Shown here in pieces: positions 25,301 to 36,539 of a stretch of DNA of 64,000 bases. Both the position numbers and the translations under genes were made by a program. The first letter of the stretch is position 1. Each line of letters starts with the position of its first letter. The notes below the pieces were generated by a model. It was given only the letters and a program-made list of their open reading frames with translations, ran no database searches and had not been told where the DNA came from. Source of the DNA: Cadophora sp. MPI-SDFR-AT-0126 (Eukaryota > Ascomycota > Leotiomycetes > Helotiales > Ploettnerulaceae); NCBI GenBank assembly GCA_020747065.1, contig JAGMVK010000001.1, positions 620,001 to 684,000 of the forward strand, written 5' to 3'.

Positions 25301-27485
25301 GAATACTCAACGAGGCGGCTATCTTGAAAACAAACGGTTCCTTTGAGCACAACTGTGTGGCAAGGAAGATTGACTCCAACGGCTAGTGTGGATGTGCAGC
25401 AAATAACATTGATATCTCCGTTCAAGAAACCTGACTCGATTGCCATACGATCATGGGGCTCCAGACCAGCATGGTGATATGAAACGCCACAAGAAACCAG
25501 TTGCTGGAGGTCCTTGTTGCTGACCGCAATGGTCTTCAACGGCGGAGGCCATATGCGGTCGTTAGGACTTTGCCTGGACCACCATTCCGCTAGATTCTGG
25601 GCAGTAGTCTCGCAAGACTTCCTCGTGAAGCAGAATACCATGACGGGCTTTTTCTGGCTGTATTGCCGAAGCAATGCCGGCAATTTACCATCCAATACTT
25701 TCTCGAATGCGAAGTCGTTGAAGTTTCCATCGTAACCATGAACGTGTTTTTGAAGCCTGACTGGCCTAAAGTCTTCGCCAAAGGTTTCTCGATGAGCGGG
25801 GACATGTTGATTGGTATGATCTCTACCAAGCCACTCTGCAATATCTTCCGAGTTGGGAACAGTGGCGCTGAGAGCTACAAATCGAACATTTGTACCCATC
25901 GTCTTCATGCGAGAAACGACAGCCTCCAGAGTCGCACCCCTGGCATCTTTCAGGATGTGAACCTCGTCAATGAGGAATAGCTTGACCATCTGGACAAGCT
26001 TCTGATGATCACTCCACTTACGAGTGATGCTATCCCATTTCTCGGGTGTTGTAACAATGATTGAGGCATTGCGAACGCGAGCCATCTCTGACTGACTGGT
26101 GTCACCTGTCAACTCAGCACAGGGAAGATTCAGATGGCTGAACTTCGTGCCCCAGTCTCGTACTCGCTCAGAGCATAGTGACTTAGTGGGAGCTTGATAG
26201 ACAATTTTAAATTGTCCAGACCCAAATCCTTCTATAGCCTTGCAGATGGCCAATTCAAGGAGTGCCGTTTTGCCACTCCCTGTTGGGGCAGATACCACGA
26301 CATTGTCATTGGTCTTGTATATAGGATCGAAACACTTAGATTGTGCAGCATTGAAAAGCTGGTACGGAAAGATTTGACGAAAACGATCGGGGAGTACATC
26401 AGGAGAAATAAGCTGAATTCCATGTGCCATGGGGGGTGCGTGGTTCAATGCCAGCGTCTTAGGTGTGTACTTGTTGACAGGACTTTGATTTGGTCGCTGG
26501 GGAGTCTGTGGTCCCTTCTTCTGCCCTTCGAGCTCCGCACTCAGGCCCATGGTGGAGTATTTGACGGTGTGAATGGTGCGATTCGCAGCACGGCGAAGAC
26601 TGACACAAGCTGTTGGACTTGATCCTTGACCAGCAAGAGGTGACGAGCTATGCGTGGACTGATAGGCGTTTGGGCTGCCACCGGATCCGTCTGAAGACAT
26701 CAAAATATGTTCAAAGTCAACAACGGGAGACAACTCACTGAGGTTGAAAGGCGGAGTGACCTGCTGTTTTTGAGGCTGAAGCTGGTTAAGCCTATTTGCT
26801 TGTAATCCCCGAAAGCCATTGGCATGACCAAACGTAGACTGGCTCTGTAGTAATGGTTGTTTTGATAGAGCATTTGTCGGCGATGTGCCTGGCAGACGGG
26901 TGGTGGGTTGGGTGTTCTCACGCCTCGAAGGTTCTTGATCAAATAGCAGATCATCATCGATATTCTGCACGGGCTGTGTCTGTCTAATGAGCATCGACTG
27001 CTGCATCAACATAGCGGTTGCCAATGGGCTGATTGGATCCGCGGATTGCATGCTGAGCTGTTTGGGGAGAGCTCGACTGAGTGGTTCACCGTTCCGCAGA
27101 TTCTGGGTAAATCTGTAGTGATTATCGGCATTGGTGATTGTCCTAAGCTCTCGCTCAGGCTGAACGTACATGCTAGGAGGAGCGAAGGTCAGTCTTGTCC
27201 GGGCCGTGCTGGACTCTGATGCAGCCTGAGTTGTGTCTGCCAGATCCAGACCTATCAGTAGGTATATCATGAGATTGATCACGAATAATGGAGGTTGCAG
27301 GGGCACGAACCGTAATTATTGCCACCGAAGGAGACAGGCTCTTGTACCTGATGTCGAAGTCCAGGTGCAGGTGCAAATCTGAATCCCCTTGGCTCACTCT
27401 CTTCTGACTGCTGTCTGGTGAAGGGTCCTTGTGGGTAATCGTAGGAGCCTTCTGTCTGCGTAGGTCGCTGAATGTGGCGATCCAT
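22327..27485 (-). CDS. MER3: Mer3/HFM1 meiotic ATP-dependent DNA helicase
   Basis: Seven exons on the minus strand: 27485-27311, 27251-24811, 24765-23464, 23408-23367, 23313-23269, 23210-23157 and 23106-22327, giving 1612 residues. The helicase core shows Walker A APTGSGKTALLE, the DEVH box LIDEVHILKD, VALSATVPNSEDIAEWLGR, YHHAGLEPHDR and MLGRAGRPQFD. A winged-helix and Sec63 region follow (KVSLLVQIQLGG, FGKRTRDIVSSFP), then a zinc-binding block with CNHTCRDG and PCKHYCCREGLDKP, and a long disordered tail in four small exons plus one large exon. This is the plan of Mer3/HFM1, the ZMM helicase that extends D-loops and supports interfering crossovers in meiosis. A possible 48 nt in-frame intron lies at 26738-26691 (GTGAGT..TTCAG); if spliced the protein has 1596 residues. 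It is convergent with HOP1. Confidence 0.93.
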
Positions 27486-28176
27486 GTTTGAGATAAGAAA
27501 CGAGCTTGTGAAGCCCGGCAATGAGAAGTGCAAAGAGACAGAAAAACAGGGGGAAAAGAACAGGAAATATGTGAATCAAGACTTAGATACTTCGCTCTCA
27601 CAGGAGAGTCTCAGAGCCTTGGCTGTACCATAGAGGTAAATCGAAATTTGAAGTTTGAGGATTGTAGGAAAGAATTTTGTAGGAAGCCAACGTGGAAAAA
27701 GATGGAGACTTAGAAGGAAGGCAGGAAGGACAGAGGCTGAAGCGAATGTCTCGTTGGGCATGTGACTTGCACTATCCTGAGTTACCAGATTCCACACTTC
27801 TCCTACGCGTCCGAATGCCATCAGACAACGCAGTTTCAGGCCATGTCCCCTGTTCGAGAACAAGGAGAAAAGACAACAAGTCTATTGAATTGTTATGGAG
27901 CCGTGCGACTTTTTTTGTAGACGCCACGTGATAACATCACGTTTACTCCTGAAAACGCTGGTCGCCTACCTGATGCTATCCCAAGCAGCCGCTGCATGAA
28001 AACCAAGCTCAACTGCCATAAACGCCGATATGTCATGCTACCAAGCCTGCCGCAAGACGGTAAACCTCGTAACTTGCCTCCATGCCCTGTTCCCATTTTG
28101 TTCACATCGTGCCTGAGCACCTGCTCTTTTGACCAACCCATATGTAATGTTACACCGTTTCCCATCATGACCATAC
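27486..28176. other. Intergenic, MER3 promoter
   Basis: About 690 bp upstream of MER3 and downstream of the nucleotide-sugar transporter, both on the minus strand. No gene is recognised. Confidence 0.5.
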
Positions 28177-29838
28177 TCAATCGTCTCTTTTTATCTTGCC
28201 CCTCGATGATCCAACCCGCGAATGGTGTCTCATTGGCGAAGATGGTCGTGAAGTGGACAATCCTGCTTGCTTGACGTTCTCCAAGGGCTCAACAGTGAGC
28301 AGCTTGGCCTCCTCCAATCTTGGCGTGTAGCCATTGTCGATTGTTGTCTTCTCGTAACTCGCAATGTTGATAGGAGGCGGACGCCCTCTCTTTCTCTCCG
28401 CACCACTGTACAGATATGTTGCAAAGATGACCACTGTAGTGCCAAGAATAAACTGTGGACGCTGGTTAGTCGTTGCTCTACAGCCAATGTGCCGTATAAT
28501 GCTTGAAACTTACATTGAGAGTCACTCGAAAGTCGAAGAAGAAAACGCTGAATACAAAGCTAAGGATAATGCTGATCGAAGTTGCGAAATTTTTGCTGAT
28601 GTTGTCTGCGTAGTTGATGCACATCGCCACGAGCACACCACCAATAGCTTGAAAGACGATGGCAGTCCATACAACAGCATTGTACCCGTCAAAGAAGCCT
28701 TTTTTAGCGATCTCCTCTCCATCTTTGAAAATTACCCCGACGATAAGGGCTGGGAATAGCGAGTAAAACGATAGTTGGATGTTCCGAGTCCAGACTGTGA
28801 CATGCTGTGTAGACTGCTTCAAGACCTTCTCGAAGTATACACCAGTCAAGCCAGAGATCACTGCTGCAACCAATACTGCGGTGAGACCCATCGAGTAGTT
28901 CATGGCGGGTTTTACAAGCCCCATATCCTCTTGTATACCCTCATATGTTGCTGAACGCTTCGTAAGTCCCTCCATTCCGCGTCTTGTCAACTCTCTTGCT
29001 ACCTCTCCAGCTCCGTTTGTCAATTGTCCTAGCTCGTGGAAGGACCGGGGAAAGTAGAATCGAGAGTTAGAATCCGTAATGGGAGAGTATGCATCAGACT
29101 CGGGACTGGGGAGCTGTACAATTGCAACCCCAATCGTCAAGAGAACCAAAGCTATCCACTTCTTAGAGGAAAGGTGGCGACCCAGCATGGTGACGCTGAA
29201 GAGAGCCGTTGTGAGGATCTGGAACCCTGTTAGCAAATGTCCTATGACAGCCACGATACTTATATAAAATACCTTCAACTGGTATAGAATTTGAAAATGT
29301 ACCGCGTCCAGGTTGCTGACCGCTACATATTGGAGAGAGTTCTGGAGTGTATATAGCATCGCAGGAATAGCCAACTTCCACCCGTCCCCAGAGAACACAG
29401 ACATGTACAACTGCTCGAAAAGTACCGTTGCAGGCGTCGAAGGTGGCAGAGTCTGAGATATATCGTACATTGCAATCGTTAAGGAGACGGCGAGTTTTAT
29501 GACTTCGTTGAGGAAAACGGCTGTGGAAGTAAAGTAACGATGGCCACCAATTGAGGGCATTGTTCGCGAATAGTGCATAATCTGTACATCCTGTCAATCT
29601 TGATGCTCTTGATCTTCTGCTGGACCATGCAGGGCTCGAATGATCTTTGGAGGGGTACTGACAAGTATCAGGGCGGAATTCTGAAATGTGAGCTATTTGC
29701 AATTAGCATATGTCGGATTCCACAGATCTCCAGAGATATTCCTACAGTGATGAGAGAAACATGCTTCATAGGCACTCCCATAAAAGAGGGCGCCTTTGAT
29801 GGCGCGTCATTGATTGCCATTGCTGCCCCTTTGCCCAT
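28177..29838 (-). CDS. Nucleotide-sugar transporter, UDP-galactose transporter type (SLC35A)
   Basis: Five exons: 29838-29746, 29692-29663, 29581-29273, 29218-28514 and 28452-28177, giving 470 residues. The start has FMGVPMKHVSLIT, then LTFQNSALILIMHYSRTMP, YFTSTAVFLNEVIKLAVSL, PAMLYTLQNSLQYVAVSNLD, VHFQILYQLK|ILTTALFSVTML, SGLTGVYFEKVLKQS, WTRNIQLSFYSLFPALIVGV, FDGYNAVVWTAIVFQAIGG and YADNISKNFATSISIILSF. This is the ten-TM Golgi UDP-Gal/CMP-sialic-acid transporter family (Gms1-like), exchanging a nucleotide sugar for UMP to feed Golgi glycosylation. The intron 29272-29219 (54 nt) has no stop and would insert 18 hydrophobic residues if retained. A long loop (about residues 195-255) and a polar cytosolic tail of 80 residues are fungal extras. 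The exact sugar is inferred from the family. Confidence 0.9.
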
Positions 29839-31086
29839 AGCGGGCTGTTGTTCTGGCAAGTTTTCGGCGAGTGTGGGCACAACGCAGGGTCGACAAGAAA
29901 GACGAAGCCAGGAAATGTTCCAAAAGACAGTTACGCCCAACAAGATATTGCCTTATGTGCAGGCCAGCGGTGTGCGTGGAAAGGACTGAACTCGATGAGA
30001 TGCGATTTGGCTTGACTTGGCTGTCTTGAGCTATTTGCAACTAAGATCGCGCTCTCGGCTCAGAAAAGGCTGAGAGATGGGAGCTCAGCCAATCGCTGGG
30101 GAAGATCCGCCAGTGGCTGCAACGCCCTGATCCTGGGGGTTTGACGTGCATGCAGGAAAAGGAGAACCCTGCTGCGAGCCTGTGACTGTGACGTGAGTCC
30201 CTGAGATGATGATATTTGCTTTTGTGGAGGAGGTTGCTACGTATTCATCAGAACCCCAAGCAAGTTTTTTAAGTCAAAGGAACGGAGAGAAAGCGAAAGA
30301 TATTGTCGATATTTCCACACAGTCAGAGGAAAAGAGGCACGACGAAGAAGTCTCTTCTCTGGACTCGAAACACCGCTCGTGATCATTATTCGTGCCTGTC
30401 GTTTGATGGTCACATTGTCCTCCGAGGTCTCCACTCATGCATGCAGTATCATCACTACCAGCTGGATCCACCTGTATTTCCCGGTACGTGGCCCAATACC
30501 GTCGACCACTCCTAACGGCTCTTGAGTAGAAATAATGGTGACGGATGTGGGAATGGTCGAGTCCTACAGCACCGCCAAAGCTCAGATGAGCTTTATTGGT
30601 CTGATGCTCACAAGACATCGACTTTGCCGAACCATCGGGGTCAGCTGCCTCGAAGAGCTGAACATACTGACCTCGGCTGAGGATTGGAAAATCTAACGAA
30701 GTCGGGGTAACAGCTGCTTCTTACATTATATCTGTGGATGCACGGGGGTATCGTCTTTTAAATAGAGGAAAGATCTCAATGTCAAAATGGGCCAATAGAC
30801 TGGATGCCATTCATTAGCATTCGCAGGCCTTGAGACCTAGAGAGATGAGTATTAGGAACAAGACAAGAGCTATGCCATCAAACCCTCATTGATGATAAGG
30901 GTGGCTTTTTACATATTACTATTTACGTTCCATCATCTCAATGCCCAAATGGCGCTGTCCAGGTAACCCTGTGTGTGTCCTTGAATTCCGAATATGGGTA
31001 TAAAATGCATCCAACTCAACAAAAGAAACAGTACAAATGAAATTTGCGCAAAGCAAAGTGCTTCAAAACCTCCGGTACATTAAATA
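29839..31086. other. Intergenic, no gene recognised
   Basis: About 1.25 kb upstream of the transporter gene and downstream of the disordered-protein gene (both minus). Only short incoherent ORFs are present. Confidence 0.45.
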
Positions 31087-33459
31087 TTACACATTCCAGA
31101 GCATAGGTTCCTCATCCGCAAGAAAGTCGTCGCTGTTGGCGACATTGTTGTCGTCAACAAACCTTACTCCAGTATTTCTCTTCTTGGAGGCCACTCCAGA
31201 AGACCTGTCAGGCTTGAATCCTCGAGCAGAACCTACTGCGCTGAGTCTTGCAGCCGAAGGTGGTGCTAGAGAGCATACAGTGTCTTCCCTTTGGAGAGGC
31301 GCAACAAATGAGTCCGGCCTGGGCTTGCCTTTCCGTTTTGGGGCCCAGCTCGTCCTAGGCGTTGGTCCCTCATCAGACCCGAAGCTCAGGAAATCGTCGA
31401 GGTCCGGAGATGGTTCCGCAGTGTCAATGGACTGCGTAGACGTCAGGGGCGTGTCAAGGAACAGCAGGATCGTTTGCTTTTTATCTGCTCCTTTAGAAGG
31501 GCGAAGAGTGCTGACGGACGACCGGGCTGTAACAGAAGACAACCTGGAAGGCTGGCTTTCTCGTTCACGTGGAGGAGTTTTCATCGTAGTCTCATGCTCT
31601 TCGATGATCTCTTCTCGCATACGAGCCCTCTTTTGGCGAAGTGCCTCGAGCAGGGCTTCTTCTTGCTGAGTTACAGCCATAAATCGACTGCTGCGCTCCG
31701 ATGTTTGTCGAAATACCATGGAACTTGGTGATAGCGGCGGAGTTTGTGGGGTTTGGAGTGATTGGATAGATGCGATTGAGGGTGCCTTTGCCCGTCGTGA
31801 TGAGTTACCAGATCTTATGGATGTCGATTGGTCTTTCTTTTCTCTCGGAGAGGGGAGTTGTGAATGGCGTTGTTGACTTGATGAAGGGGGAGTTTCGAGC
31901 TGCGGTGGAGGTGTCCAAGGACCTGAAAGTCGCGTATTTGCAGTGGAACTTTCGGGAACTGTGAGGTAAGAGGCTTGTTGTGCAGGCTCCCGTCTTTGAC
32001 CATAATTCCTTGCCGTCAGCCCATCTGATGGTTTAGTCGATTTTGATACCTGAGAAGTAGCTGTAGGAGAGCTGCCGCTACTGCCACCGCTACCTTTACC
32101 CCTAGACAGTGGGCCAAGAGACAAACCTGGGTCGGTTTCTGAATCATCCTCAGAATCGGACGAGAGGGACAGCACACTTTTTTCCTGCAAGTCGGAGTGC
32201 GAGAACGAACTGCCCGCAGTAGTTTTCGATGTTCTCGTATTTCGACTAGAAATACTCGCAGCACTGGTGGACTCCCAGTTGGAGTTGGGCGGGGTCAAAC
32301 TTGAAGGGGTCAGGCTTGAGGGAGTTAAATTGGCAGCTGCCAGACTGGTGCGAACGTTCTTCCAAGAGAATGGTTCCTTCCCTGAAGAGCTCGATGGTGG
32401 ATCTGGAGAACGCTTCGCTGCGTTGAACTCAGGGTCCATTCTCGCTAATGTGCTATCTCGTCCAGAGGATACACGGTCAGGGACTCTAGATTCGGGTATT
32501 CGGTCCATCCGTGGAGAACGAACAGGCAAGTTCTCATAGTGGTCATACAACTGGAGAAGAGTGCCGTTGGTCTGTCGTTGCTCATATGACCTCTCTGAAC
32601 GGATACTGAATTTCTGCGAATGCATAGATTCCTTCGACTGGGATTTCTTGAGCTTACGCCGGGCTGATTCTGGCATCAAGCTTCCTCCCTTATGTGACCC
32701 ATTCGTGGAGGCTGAGGAGGGAGAAGGTGTCATGTAATCAGAATCCGACTTGTCACCATGCCTGCGTGACTTCGGGAATAGCTTCGTCAAATCCAACCGG
32801 CCAGGTTTCTTCCTTCTTTCAGGCGACTGAATTGCTTGAAGCCCGTTATCATTATGCTTATTGGTTGTTGCGAAATGCTCATCGAAAGGGTCAAGAGACG
32901 TCTCAACCTGCAGCAATGGGCTCCTTTGTACTACTGGTGGACACCCTTTCCGCAACGCCAAATCACGGGCTGACGAAGCTGAGGTCTGCTGAGATATTGA
33001 AAGCGGTGTTTTCTGCCGGTCGTAGAAGGATTTGAGAGTGGAGGACGAATCTTCATTTCTTAGGCGCCGACTTCTGTCCGAAGTTGTTGTCGTCCCATCC
33101 TCGCCATACCGTCGTCCGAGCAATGTTGAAGAAGCCTTCTCGCTCATGCCGTTGGGTAACACACCCGACCCATGCTCCCATTGCTCATCTTGCATTTCAT
33201 GGATGCTTTCGGCGGAATGTGTAGAGTCGGATACGGATATGCTCATGCCACTTGATCTGGAACCCGGCTGTTTCCATTGCTGCTGCTGCCCTTCATCTCG
33301 AATTGGCGAGATATCGATGTTGAGGTTATTGGTAGTCCCTAGGATTCTCTGAGCCTTCGACAGACTACTACTCTCCGGCACAGATGGAACATTTAGCGGC
33401 GCAACCTCTTTATATTTCCGGCCAGGAATTGGGAAGGAAAATTTGCTTGTGCGACCCAT
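31087..33459 (-). CDS. Large disordered conserved fungal protein, function unknown
   Basis: Single exon of 790 residues from the ATG at 33459, whose start MGRTSKFSFPIPGRKYKE reads like a true N-terminus; an in-frame ATG-like start further upstream (33549) adds a less convincing 30 residues. The protein is dominated by Ser, Pro, Arg and Lys and is probably disordered. Islands that look conserved are KPGRLDLTKLFPKSRRHGDK, GKEPFSWKNVRTSLAAANL and, near residues 590-620, SRFMAVTQQEEALLEALRQK followed by RARMREEIIEE, a predicted helix or short coiled coil. A small tandem peptide repeat TPSSL-TPSSL-TPP lies around residue 385. The C-terminus ends in DDFLADEEPMLWNV. I recognise it as a type of uncharacterised Pezizomycotina protein but can assign no function. 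Confidence 0.8.
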   Translation of the reverse strand: MGRTSKFSFPIPGRKYKEVAPLNVPSVPESSSLSKAQRILGTTNNLNIDISPIRDEGQQQQWKQPGSRSSGMSISVSDSTHSAESIHEMQDEQWEHGSGVLPNGMSEKASSTLLGRRYGEDGTTTTSDRSRRLRNEDSSSTLKSFYDRQKTPLSISQQTSASSARDLALRKGCPPVVQRSPLLQVETSLDPFDEHFATTNKHNDNGLQAIQSPERRKKPGRLDLTKLFPKSRRHGDKSDSDYMTPSPSSASTNGSHKGGSLMPESARRKLKKSQSKESMHSQKFSIRSERSYEQRQTNGTLLQLYDHYENLPVRSPRMDRIPESRVPDRVSSGRDSTLARMDPEFNAAKRSPDPPSSSSGKEPFSWKNVRTSLAAANLTPSSLTPSSLTPPNSNWESTSAASISSRNTRTSKTTAGSSFSHSDLQEKSVLSLSSDSEDDSETDPGLSLGPLSRGKGSGGSSGSSPTATSQVSKSTKPSDGLTARNYGQRREPAQQASYLTVPESSTANTRLSGPWTPPPQLETPPSSSQQRHSQLPSPREKKDQSTSIRSGNSSRRAKAPSIASIQSLQTPQTPPLSPSSMVFRQTSERSSRFMAVTQQEEALLEALRQKRARMREEIIEEHETTMKTPPRERESQPSRLSSVTARSSVSTLRPSKGADKKQTILLFLDTPLTSTQSIDTAEPSPDLDDFLSFGSDEGPTPRTSWAPKRKGKPRPDSFVAPLQREDTVCSLAPPSAARLSAVGSARGFKPDRSSGVASKKRNTGVRFVDDNNVANSDDFLADEEPMLWNV

Positions 33460-35490
33460 TGTTCCTGGTTCCAGCAGACCCAGTTCGCAAAGCGACTTTG
33501 GAGAGAAGTTCAGAGATTTGTGGTCGTCGTTCGAGACGTGATCTCGCACTGTAGATTGTCACTTCATCAGTGAGACATCGCAATGTTGGATACAGTGACG
33601 AGGGTCCGTAAAGAGAGCAGATCTTCAAGGCGGGGTCTGAAGCAGATCAGCGGTCGTCAAGTTGAGAAAGGATGCGAGTTTCGTTGTCAATCCTTTCCCT
33701 CAACTCTCCAGCAACGGTGCAAACGAGGGTGAGGGGAAGTGAAGACGAACGAGAAGCCAGGTCGCTGCTGGCCGTACCATACCATCCCATACCATACCAT
33801 ATCAAGGCCCAGGATTGACAGACGCTCGGACTAAGTCATCCACCATCTTTTCGTCTGGCGTGGCCAGAAAGGGTCACGGCGGTGGTTCTGCAATCTCCAT
33901 CATCTTGGAAGCTCGGCAGCCAATTGCGGGGCGACGACGTTTGCGGAATGGTTTGAATTAAAACTTGCCAGGGGTTATTGCGATATGGAACAGGCCGGCA
34001 CGCCATGGGATAGCGCATCCTGGCTGAGCTGGGCCTCGAAAGAAGTAAAGATGGATTTGAACGCGAGAGAAGGAATCAACTTCAAACAGACTGCTGCAGG
34101 CGATATTGAGTGAGACCTGTCGTAACATCACTACTACCCCCACTCACTTTGGACTCGTCGATTGAATGATTATACGCTCCGTGGCGATCATGGCTTGCTT
34201 CTAGAAATAATATTGGATGATTGATTCGTTCCGGGATCCGTATCCAATTGTCTGTCGTGCATTCTCAGGTCTCAGGGGTTGAATATTAGCTACCCGTTTT
34301 CTGAATCGGCAGTTAACCACATCTTCAAACGAGCCTGAACCTGACTATTATTGTTTTATTTTTCTAGAAAAAATCGTTGGCCTTATGGCCAAGTTTCGGC
34401 CATTCGAGCCGGACCACTTATCAAAACGAGGGAGAGAAATAGTTTCACAAAAAGTTCCGATTTTTGCTTCTAGTCTCTGTGGAACAATTCTCAACCTCGT
34501 GGCTTTATCACTAGCCGAATGAGAGCTGTGGAACATTGGAACGAACATCTGGGCATGGTTCGATTGGTCATTTCGATGAAGATTCAGCTCTTCCAAGCCA
34601 CATCACTTGGTGGAAGCTCGAAAAAGAAGCATTTGCGGCCTGGTATCTTTAGCTATCCGACTTCCGACAAGTTTTCAGTTTCCTTCCAATTGTCGTGCCA
34701 CGATCTTGGGGACTGTTCAGATGGGACCATTTCTGGACGCTTCAGTCACGAGTTCCAAAATGCTTTCGGGATCTGGGCTTGACGAGTAATTCCACATGAA
34801 AGGTTCAGGTCGGATCAATTGGAACGCCTAAGTGCTTTTTCCAAAACTAGGACATCTGCGTCGCGGTGTCTACGGTGTCTATGACCTTGGGAAGGCCAGA
34901 AGCTGGTGCAAAGCAAGCTGGTGTTTGATTATCCCCATTACAATACCCAAGAAAATGCCCAAGAGGGTACTGGTCGTGAGACCGCATTGTATGTGGGGAC
35001 AGTATTCAGATGTCAATGATACTGTCAGAGCTGGCTTAAAGAAACTTTAGTAATATTAGCAGCAGATGCTGCCCGAAGCAGGTTATGCAATCCCGAGAAG
35101 ACACGAATGAGAACCTACGCATCTACTTATTGAAGCAGTGCCTAAGGGAGGCGGGCCTCCCACAATTTTGAATCGTAGCAAAGAGACATTCAATGACAAA
35201 GCTTTGATTCGTAAACATGTATACAATCAATCCACGATTCATGTAGCCACTGGGCTTTAGTCTTATCCCAGTAAATCTGCTGTGGAGAAAGCTTGATGAA
35301 GGGATATGACATACTGACGTGGATGGAGCTTGATAACAAGCGAATCAAGGCAATAAAGCAAGGATTATACTAAGTGTCGCCGCTTCGTTACATGGACAAA
35401 TTGTTCGAGTTTAGTGGTTATACAGAGCTCAAAAGTAAGAGAAAAAGAAGAGGAGAAACGATGGAGCACTTCTTGTAACAAAAACCCTTG
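33460..35490. other. Intergenic, 2.0 kb, no gene recognised
   Basis: Includes the promoter of the disordered-protein gene and the 3' flank of dynactin p27. It contains a short (CCATA)n repeat and many short ORFs on both strands without family resemblance. No RNA gene is seen. Confidence 0.45.
33773..33802. repeat. (CCATA)n simple repeat
   Basis: Six imperfect units of ACCAT/CCATA upstream of the disordered-protein gene. Confidence 0.8.
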
Positions 35491-36100
35491 CTATTGGAAC
35501 TTGGCTAAGTTGCTTGGGATGAGCTTCCGCAAAACCTCCACCTGCTTTGCAACCATTCTCAACTTCAAATCTTCGGCTCCGCTGGTATCCAGCCTGCGCA
35601 TACCGCTGCCATATTGCACAGTGAAGTCCGGGAGCACCTCTCCTTCTGCAACCTCACATAGGGGTCCAATTTTGCAATGCTACAACGTGTTAGAAAGAAC
35701 ATTGGCAGCACGGAGTCAATCATACCTTTCCAAGCACTGCTCCCTTGCCAATTTTGGCGTTGACTTCGATGACAGACCCTTCTCCAATCTTCCGTGCTTC
35801 CACAATGGCTCCAACTTCTACCACCACTCCGTTCTCGATGGTCACCACATACTGTTCGTCATCTGGTGGGTCGCTTTGTAGCCCGATCTGACTCCGCTCA
35901 CTGATGATGCAGTTGCTTCCCACACATATTGAGGCATATCCGGAATTGAGCTTCGTACGTGGGTGAATGACGGTATTCGCACCTAGTGTTATGAGGTGTG
36001 TACCCGTCAACGCAGCTTGGTCTGCAATGACCAGAGAGGAAGACAGCTTGGTTGGAGGTTTGGGAGGAGGGGGCATCATGGATGCTCGTTTGCTTGACAT
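35491..36100 (-). CDS. Dynactin p27 / subunit 6 (left-handed beta-helix)
   Basis: Two exons: 36100-35726 and 35679-35491, with a GTATGA..TAG intron, giving 187 residues. The protein begins with a Pro-rich MSSKRASMMPPPPKPPT and continues with hexad-repeat sequence: SLVIADQAALTG, LGANTVIHPRTKL, ICVGSNCIISERSQIG, VVVEVGAIVEARKIGEGSVI, EVNAKIGKGAVLGKHCKIGP. This is the left-handed parallel beta-helix of the p25/p27 pointed-end dynactin subunits; the length and C-terminal helix (EDLKLRMVAKQVEVLRKLIP) fit p27/DCTN6. In fungi the pointed-end complex links dynein to early endosomes. It is divergent from NUO51 across a 440 bp shared promoter. Confidence 0.88.
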
Positions 36101-36539
36101 GCTGACGAAAATAACTAGTCGTAGATTGTCTGGGTCTGGATCTGGATGTCAATGGGAGTAAAGTAAGTGTTGACCTGACGTCGGAGCAAATTGATGAATC
36201 AGAATGGGCATTCTCATTACTTAAAGTTGATGCCGCTTACTTCTTTTGACGATAAGTGATTGTGACTGTGGCAATATTCTTCAGTTTGTTTGCGATGCTC
36301 ACTGTCTGGAAGGCTGAGTTTGTCTTGTCGGAAGCGGTGTTCATGCCACGCCTCTGGACAGAACCGCTATGCTTCGCATCAATGTTTCGCCGGCGATCCG
36401 TTCTAGCTTCAACCAATCAACATACCCATATCGATGATGACTTCAAAGACTAAATAAGTTACGCTGAACCTCAAACTCAACCTCCGCGCTGCCTGTCTAC
36501 CCTCAGTTCGAGCTCAATTGAGCACAACCACATATCGCA
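36101..36539. promoter_or_regulatory. Bidirectional promoter between dynactin p27 and NUO51
   Basis: 439 bp separating two divergent start codons (36100 on minus, 36540 on plus). It must contain both promoters; no individual elements can be assigned. Confidence 0.6.

Noticed and set aside
30274..30618. 115-codon minus-strand frame in the intergenic region
   Set aside because: His/Cys/Ser-rich without domains, no good start context, and no continuation by splicing.
31037..33352. Plus-strand frames (210, 113 and 106 codons) opposite the disordered-protein gene
   Set aside because: Antisense shadows of a long Ser/Arg-rich coding region with no motifs.
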